Notes under the pieces: generated by a model
The model's input: the letters and a program-made list of their open reading frames with translations, nothing else
What the model was told of the DNA's origin: nothing
The model's database searches: none
In this document: positions 59,557-64,000 of the stretch, piece by piece
Layout: every line of letters starts with the position of its first letter
Position numbering within the stretch: the first letter of the stretch is position 1
Position numbers and translations under genes: made by a program
Assembly (NCBI GenBank): GCA_030063045.1
Contig: JAQSEB010000046.1
Coordinates: 434,001 to 498,000, forward strand
Direction: 5' to 3'
Source of the DNA: Pratylenchus scribneri
Lineage: Eukaryota; Nematoda; Chromadorea; Rhabditida; Pratylenchidae
DNA length: 64,000 bases

Positions 59557-62500
59557 CGCCGCTGATCGGCTCTTTCAAGGATGGATGGAATAATTGTGGA
59601 AGAAGCAAATTCTCACAATCATCAGAATACTCCGTTGTGGCTAATTGGATGCTACGGAAGGAAATGGAAGCAAAAATTGTATTAGTTTTTGTTTTATGCC
59701 GAAAATGCATTCAAAATTAGAATTGTTAAAAAGGGTTAAATAATGGAAGCATTTTAAATGAAAAAGCATCAAATGAAAGAATAATCGCGATTCGCGAATT
59801 AATCCCTCCTTTTAAATATTCAAAAATGAAAGGAATGAATTCTATTGATGTGATGAATGCCTGGGGTAAATTGGCTGAATTATTATTGGAGACATGGGCA
59901 ATAATAATATTGAGAAAGGGGAATGAGGTTGAAATTTGTGCAAAACGTGTGTTCATCATTTCTTCTCACTTTTCATTCCCCCTCCTTCCGTCATCATCAT
60001 TTTTATTTCAAAAAGCATATTTTGAAGGGTTGAGCTGGGGGGCGAAAGGCTTTTCCCCTCTCCTATGAAAAGCCGCCATAAATTTTCGATAAACATTTGT
60101 TCGCCTTTCATTTTTCCCCCTCAATATTCTCGCCTTTCTCAACTTTGGATTGGACCCGGCCTTTGGTCGTGCCAGCAAGGGAATGGGCCAGGGGGGGGGG
60201 GTGGAGGGTGGAACTTTGCCATTAGCAAATTGAGGACAAATTGTGGACAAATAGCAGATTTTTTTGCGAGCATTTTTTAGAAGGGCGAAAAATGGATAAG
60301 AATGCGTTTGGTTAAATATGAACGGCAAAATTAAAAATTAATTCATTTTTTTATTGAATGAAAAAAATAAATAATTTGTACAGATGATAAATAAATAATA
60401 AAAGAAAAGAAGGGGGAATTTTCGTGCAAAAAATGTTGGCCAATAAATTGGAAAAAGGAAAGAATGGAGGAAAGAGTGAATTTTGAGGCAAGGAAGCGCG
60501 CCATTTGCTTCCTTGAAAGGAAGGAAGGAAAAGGAAGTGCCAATTGTTTTGGCCAACGCCCTTGGCCAAATGAAGGAATGAATGGGAAATGGGAAGGGTC
60601 AAACAAAAGAATAAAGGGGAGGAAAAAAAGAGAAGTCGTTGAATTGGCCAAAAGGGGGAGACTAGGAGGAATATCCCTTGGGAATAAGATGAGGAATGTT
60701 TGGCTGCTTTTTGGTCAAACTTTGTCCATATATTTTGGGGGAATCCCTGGGGGAATTTTGTTGGCCATTCTTCTTCCATTTTGTTGGCCCTCTTTTGTCC
60801 TTTTTGCTCATTACTCAACCCAAAAAGTTGGGCAAAAGATGGGAAGGTTGAAGGGAAAGGGAGATGGACTTTTGGCACTAATAAAAGATGGTTGGATTCT
60901 TCATTTTTTCAAAACATTTTTTGTATTTTTGATTCAAATCAAATGATTTGAATCATTTTGCATTTCCAACAAATAAATGAATGTTTGAAGATGGCATTTT
61001 GGAATCAATCTTTTGGCCTAAATTTGTTTGGACAATTATTAGACCTATAAAATGGCATTTTGACATGAAAATGGAGAAAGTGGCCAGACAAAATGGGCCT
61101 TTGGGGACGAGTAAATGGGACTTCTATTTGGTTGGTAACTGCTTTTGGTCTTCTTTGGCACTTTATTGGGAAAAGAAGAAGTGAGTTTATGGGGAAAATG
61201 GGAGGAAGGTGGTTTGTGGAATGGCCTTCAAATGGAAGGAAATGGGATGGAAAGGGCGAAGGTCGAGGGAGGCAACCGAAAATGGGAGGAAATGGTGGCA
61301 ATTTGTTGTCCGACCAGCTGGCAGGAAGTTTTTTTGGCTGGTCGAAATTGATTTTAGGTGCTGGGTGGCCCATTGAGTGGTGATCCAAATTTGATCAAAT
61401 TCATTGTTTCTTTTTTATATTTTTATAGAAAAATATAAAAAATAATCGTAAAATTGGGAGGCCTGGTTTCTTTTCCCTTCCCAAAATTGCATTGTTTGAT
61501 GGATTAGTGGCCCCGAAAGTTGCTTTCATTTGCCCTTTGCCTATTTGGTGCTAATAAAATTGATGAGCCAAAGGGAGGAAAGGAGAAATGCGACATCCCA
61601 ATTTGACTAATTTATTGGCCAGAGAAGGGAACATTCTCTTTCCCAATTTGAAGCCAGCAATTTTTTTTCTCGATTCTGTAGTCATTTTTCATCGCGGCTT
61701 CGTTGGATCTGATGAGACCCCTGGGCATGTAAAATTAATTCGGCTGTTTCTGCACATTTTTTCCTTTCCAATTTGTGTTCCTTTTGGCAAAATAGGATGA
61801 CAAAAATTCACTTTTTTGGGATATTCAAATTATAGGGAATTCTTCAATTTTTAATTAATTAATTTAATTGCCAAATTTGGGTAATGAATGATCAATTGAA
61901 GTGAATAATAAATAAATTTAAGCAAATTTTTGGTAGTTTTGCAAGAAAAAAATGCACTTGACTTGGTTTTAGACGAAAATGATTTGAAAAATGTGAGGGA
62001 AGAATGGGAAAATTGGATGGGCAAGAAGAATGGAGAGGGAAGAAAGGATTGGACATGGACACACTTTGGCCAAGTCTGAAGTGGCCTTTTGGCCATTGGA
62101 TGGATGGAAAAGGCCAAAATCAAATTAAGTGGCCGAGGAGTGGGTCGAGAGGGAATGAAGGGGAGGAACATGGAAAGGCCAAGGAATGAAAATGGATTGG
62201 GCAATGGGAGGAGGGAGGAGGCCAATCCATTCATTAAATTATTGGAATTAATTTATTTTACTTAAATAATTGCTTTTCCCAATTAATTTGAAGGTTAATT
62301 TGGTCATCAACCAATGATTTTACATGTGTTTTGCCAGAGGGGAAATGGACAAATTGGCCAAAAAGGCCTTTGGGGAATAATCCGAGTGAATATTTAGGTT
62401 GGCCATTGAATGGATATTGGGGCGACATTTGTCCCCTGAGGGGAGGGGATGAGAGTTGGAGTGGCTTGGTCAGAATGAATGGAGAATTTGAGATGAATGT

Positions 62501-64000
62501 GGGTGGAATTGGGCAATCGGAAGGATGCTTCATTCGATTGTTGGCCATTCTCGCCGGCTGTCCACTTTTGAAATGATATATTTTGACAATTGCTGGCAGA
62601 AACAAGCAAAAGGAGACAAAGTATGACCGATTGATATAGGAAAAAACAAAAAAAAATTGTATATTTTGAGAAAAGAATAAATAATTCAAAGTGAAAAGTG
62701 AAAAAAAAATTGAATTTGACAGCGCATTTGGTGCTGTGAAGGGCCAATTTGGTCAGAAATGGCTTTTGGCATGTTTTCCGGCCCAATAATTGTCCCCACG
62801 GGATGGAAGGATGAAGGTGGATTGTCCACTGAGGCGAAAAGGTTTGCGAAGGATAAAGCCAATTTCGACTTAACCGCCGGTAGCAGAAAGCATTGACCAA
62901 TTGAAGGGCCACAAAATTGGCCAAAATATGAAATTGTTGGCCAAATGGTTGGAGGGAAAGAAAGAAATGGAATAAATTCATAACATTGTCTTAAAAGTTC
63001 CATTGAATTGAATGGACATTGGTATTATTCCCTCCATGCGAATAAAGAGGAATTTGATTATATTTTTGTGATCGGTCGATTGGGCAATCCAAATGGCCAT
63101 AAGAATTCCGTTTAGGAACTTTTTGAGAGCCCGAAGTTCGGAAGAGTATTTTTGAGAGGAACCGAAGTGAAAGACAAAACTTCATGGGAAAATTGGGGAA
63201 AAGGCTAAAGTAAACAAAGGGCCAAAAAGAGGGCATATAAAGGAGATGAAGCCAAGGCCAAGGATGCGCCCAAGTGCCCCCATTTTGAGGATTGGTGATG
63301 AGAAATGAGGGATTGCGGGATGAATGAGGATGGATGTTTAATTAAAAAATTTCACGCTTGAATGAATAAAAGGAAATTTGGCGAGGGGAATGAATGGAAA
63401 TTGGGAGAAATTGCTGATGGTGGTTGGATTGGATGGCACCAATAGAAAAGTTTCAGATTTGTGGGCTTTTAATCGAACGGCATGAAAATCATCCATTTTA
63501 TTTTATTTATTTGGGAAATATTCCTTCAATGTTCAGTCAGTTGAGATGGGAATGGAGGAGGGAGCTTGGATGTCTCTCACCCCTTTCAAAATTTGCATAT
63601 TCATTCATTCAATTCCCAATTCTCATCATAAATAAATTCTTTCTGACACTCAAATTCATATTTAGCCCAAAATATGAATTTTGTCTGTTTGCGGTTTGGC
63701 CTACACAGATGAAGTAAGAAGATATGCCCTGTTAGCCACTTTCCAGCAGCTTCAGCAAAAATGATAATTTTGTACAATCCAAATTCCAAACTCCCTCAAA
63801 GGTCATGGAATAAATTCACTAAATATTGAAAACATCCAGTTTTTCGTTTATAACAAATTCTTTATTCGTCGTCAACAACCTCAAAAAATTACGTAAAGGT
63901 CAAAGAGATTTGTGATCGGGCGGAATATGTGTTTTTTGAATGAATAAATGAAAATATGGTTGCTTTTAGTGCGTAAAAGAGAGTAACATAGAATGGTTTG
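59557..64000. other. Right-end region without a supportable gene
   Basis: Upstream region of the catenin gene and beyond. Purine-rich plus strand with many overlapping long open frames on both strands (for example 60464-60946 plus, 60351-60878 minus, 62394-62981 minus) that lack start, splice or domain support. A plus-strand 45-residue frame at 62759-62896 (MAFGMFSGPIIVPTGWKDEG...) and one at 62331-62576 look more protein-like than the rest but stand alone. An 11-G run lies at 60191-60201. Confidence 0.4.

Noticed and set aside
60351..60946. Overlapping 175- and 160-residue frames on opposite strands
   Set aside because: Both low-complexity, mutually exclusive, without splice sites or domains.
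1..64000. CRISPR array, bacterial operon signals, rRNA or spliced-leader RNA gene
   Set aside because: No repeat-spacer pattern, no prokaryotic gene organisation, and no SL1-like sequence or rRNA segment recognised.

Overview
This window is nuclear DNA from a nematode. The evidence is a set of multi-exon genes with very short AT-rich introns (mostly 41-60 nt), recognisable nematode homologues (a cGMP-dependent kinase of the EGL-4 type, a JAC-1-type p120 catenin with fibronectin III domains, an HLH-17/Olig-type bHLH) and closely packed same-strand genes. At least eight introns begin with GC instead of GT, a frequency I associate with cyst nematodes (Globodera/Heterodera). A tylenchid plant-parasitic species is therefore my best guess, as an inference only. 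No bacterial, viral or CRISPR features were seen.

Layout. 1-3.3 kb: no resolvable gene. 3.3-7.05 kb: a plus-strand tandem cluster of four small secreted Gly- or Pro-rich proteins plus a broken copy; three of them share a C-terminal PPGxPG motif. 9.6-11.4 kb (minus): an Olig/HLH-17-like bHLH transcription factor. 12.6-13.2 kb (minus): a tentative small Lys-rich protein. 14.1-29.1 kb (plus): one cGMP-dependent protein kinase spread over 15 kb by two giant introns that carry dispersed repeats, a tRNA-like element and GC-rich hairpins. 30.3-34.0 kb (plus): an unrecognised protein ending in a SWIM zinc finger. 34.2-44.9 kb (minus): four housekeeping genes head to tail, in transcription order AFG1/LACE1 ATPase, VPS15, PPP4R2 and proteasome subunit RPN7, possibly an operon. 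45.65-47.8 kb (plus): an EF-hand-like protein and a four-pass clarin-like membrane protein. 48.1-59.6 kb (minus): a p120/delta-catenin with five FN3 domains, armadillo repeats and a C-terminal DSWV. Its second intron holds a 0.9-kb 18-bp minisatellite. 59.6-64 kb: nothing I can support.

Functional themes: signalling (cGMP kinase), cell adhesion (p120 catenin), endosome/autophagy PI3-kinase complex (VPS15), proteasome lid (RPN7), protein phosphatase 4 (PPP4R2), mitochondrial quality control (AFG1), and a local family of small secreted proteins that is the most likely undescribed system here. Exon structures were built by hand from splice signals and frame continuity. Almost all join in phase; the exceptions are stated.
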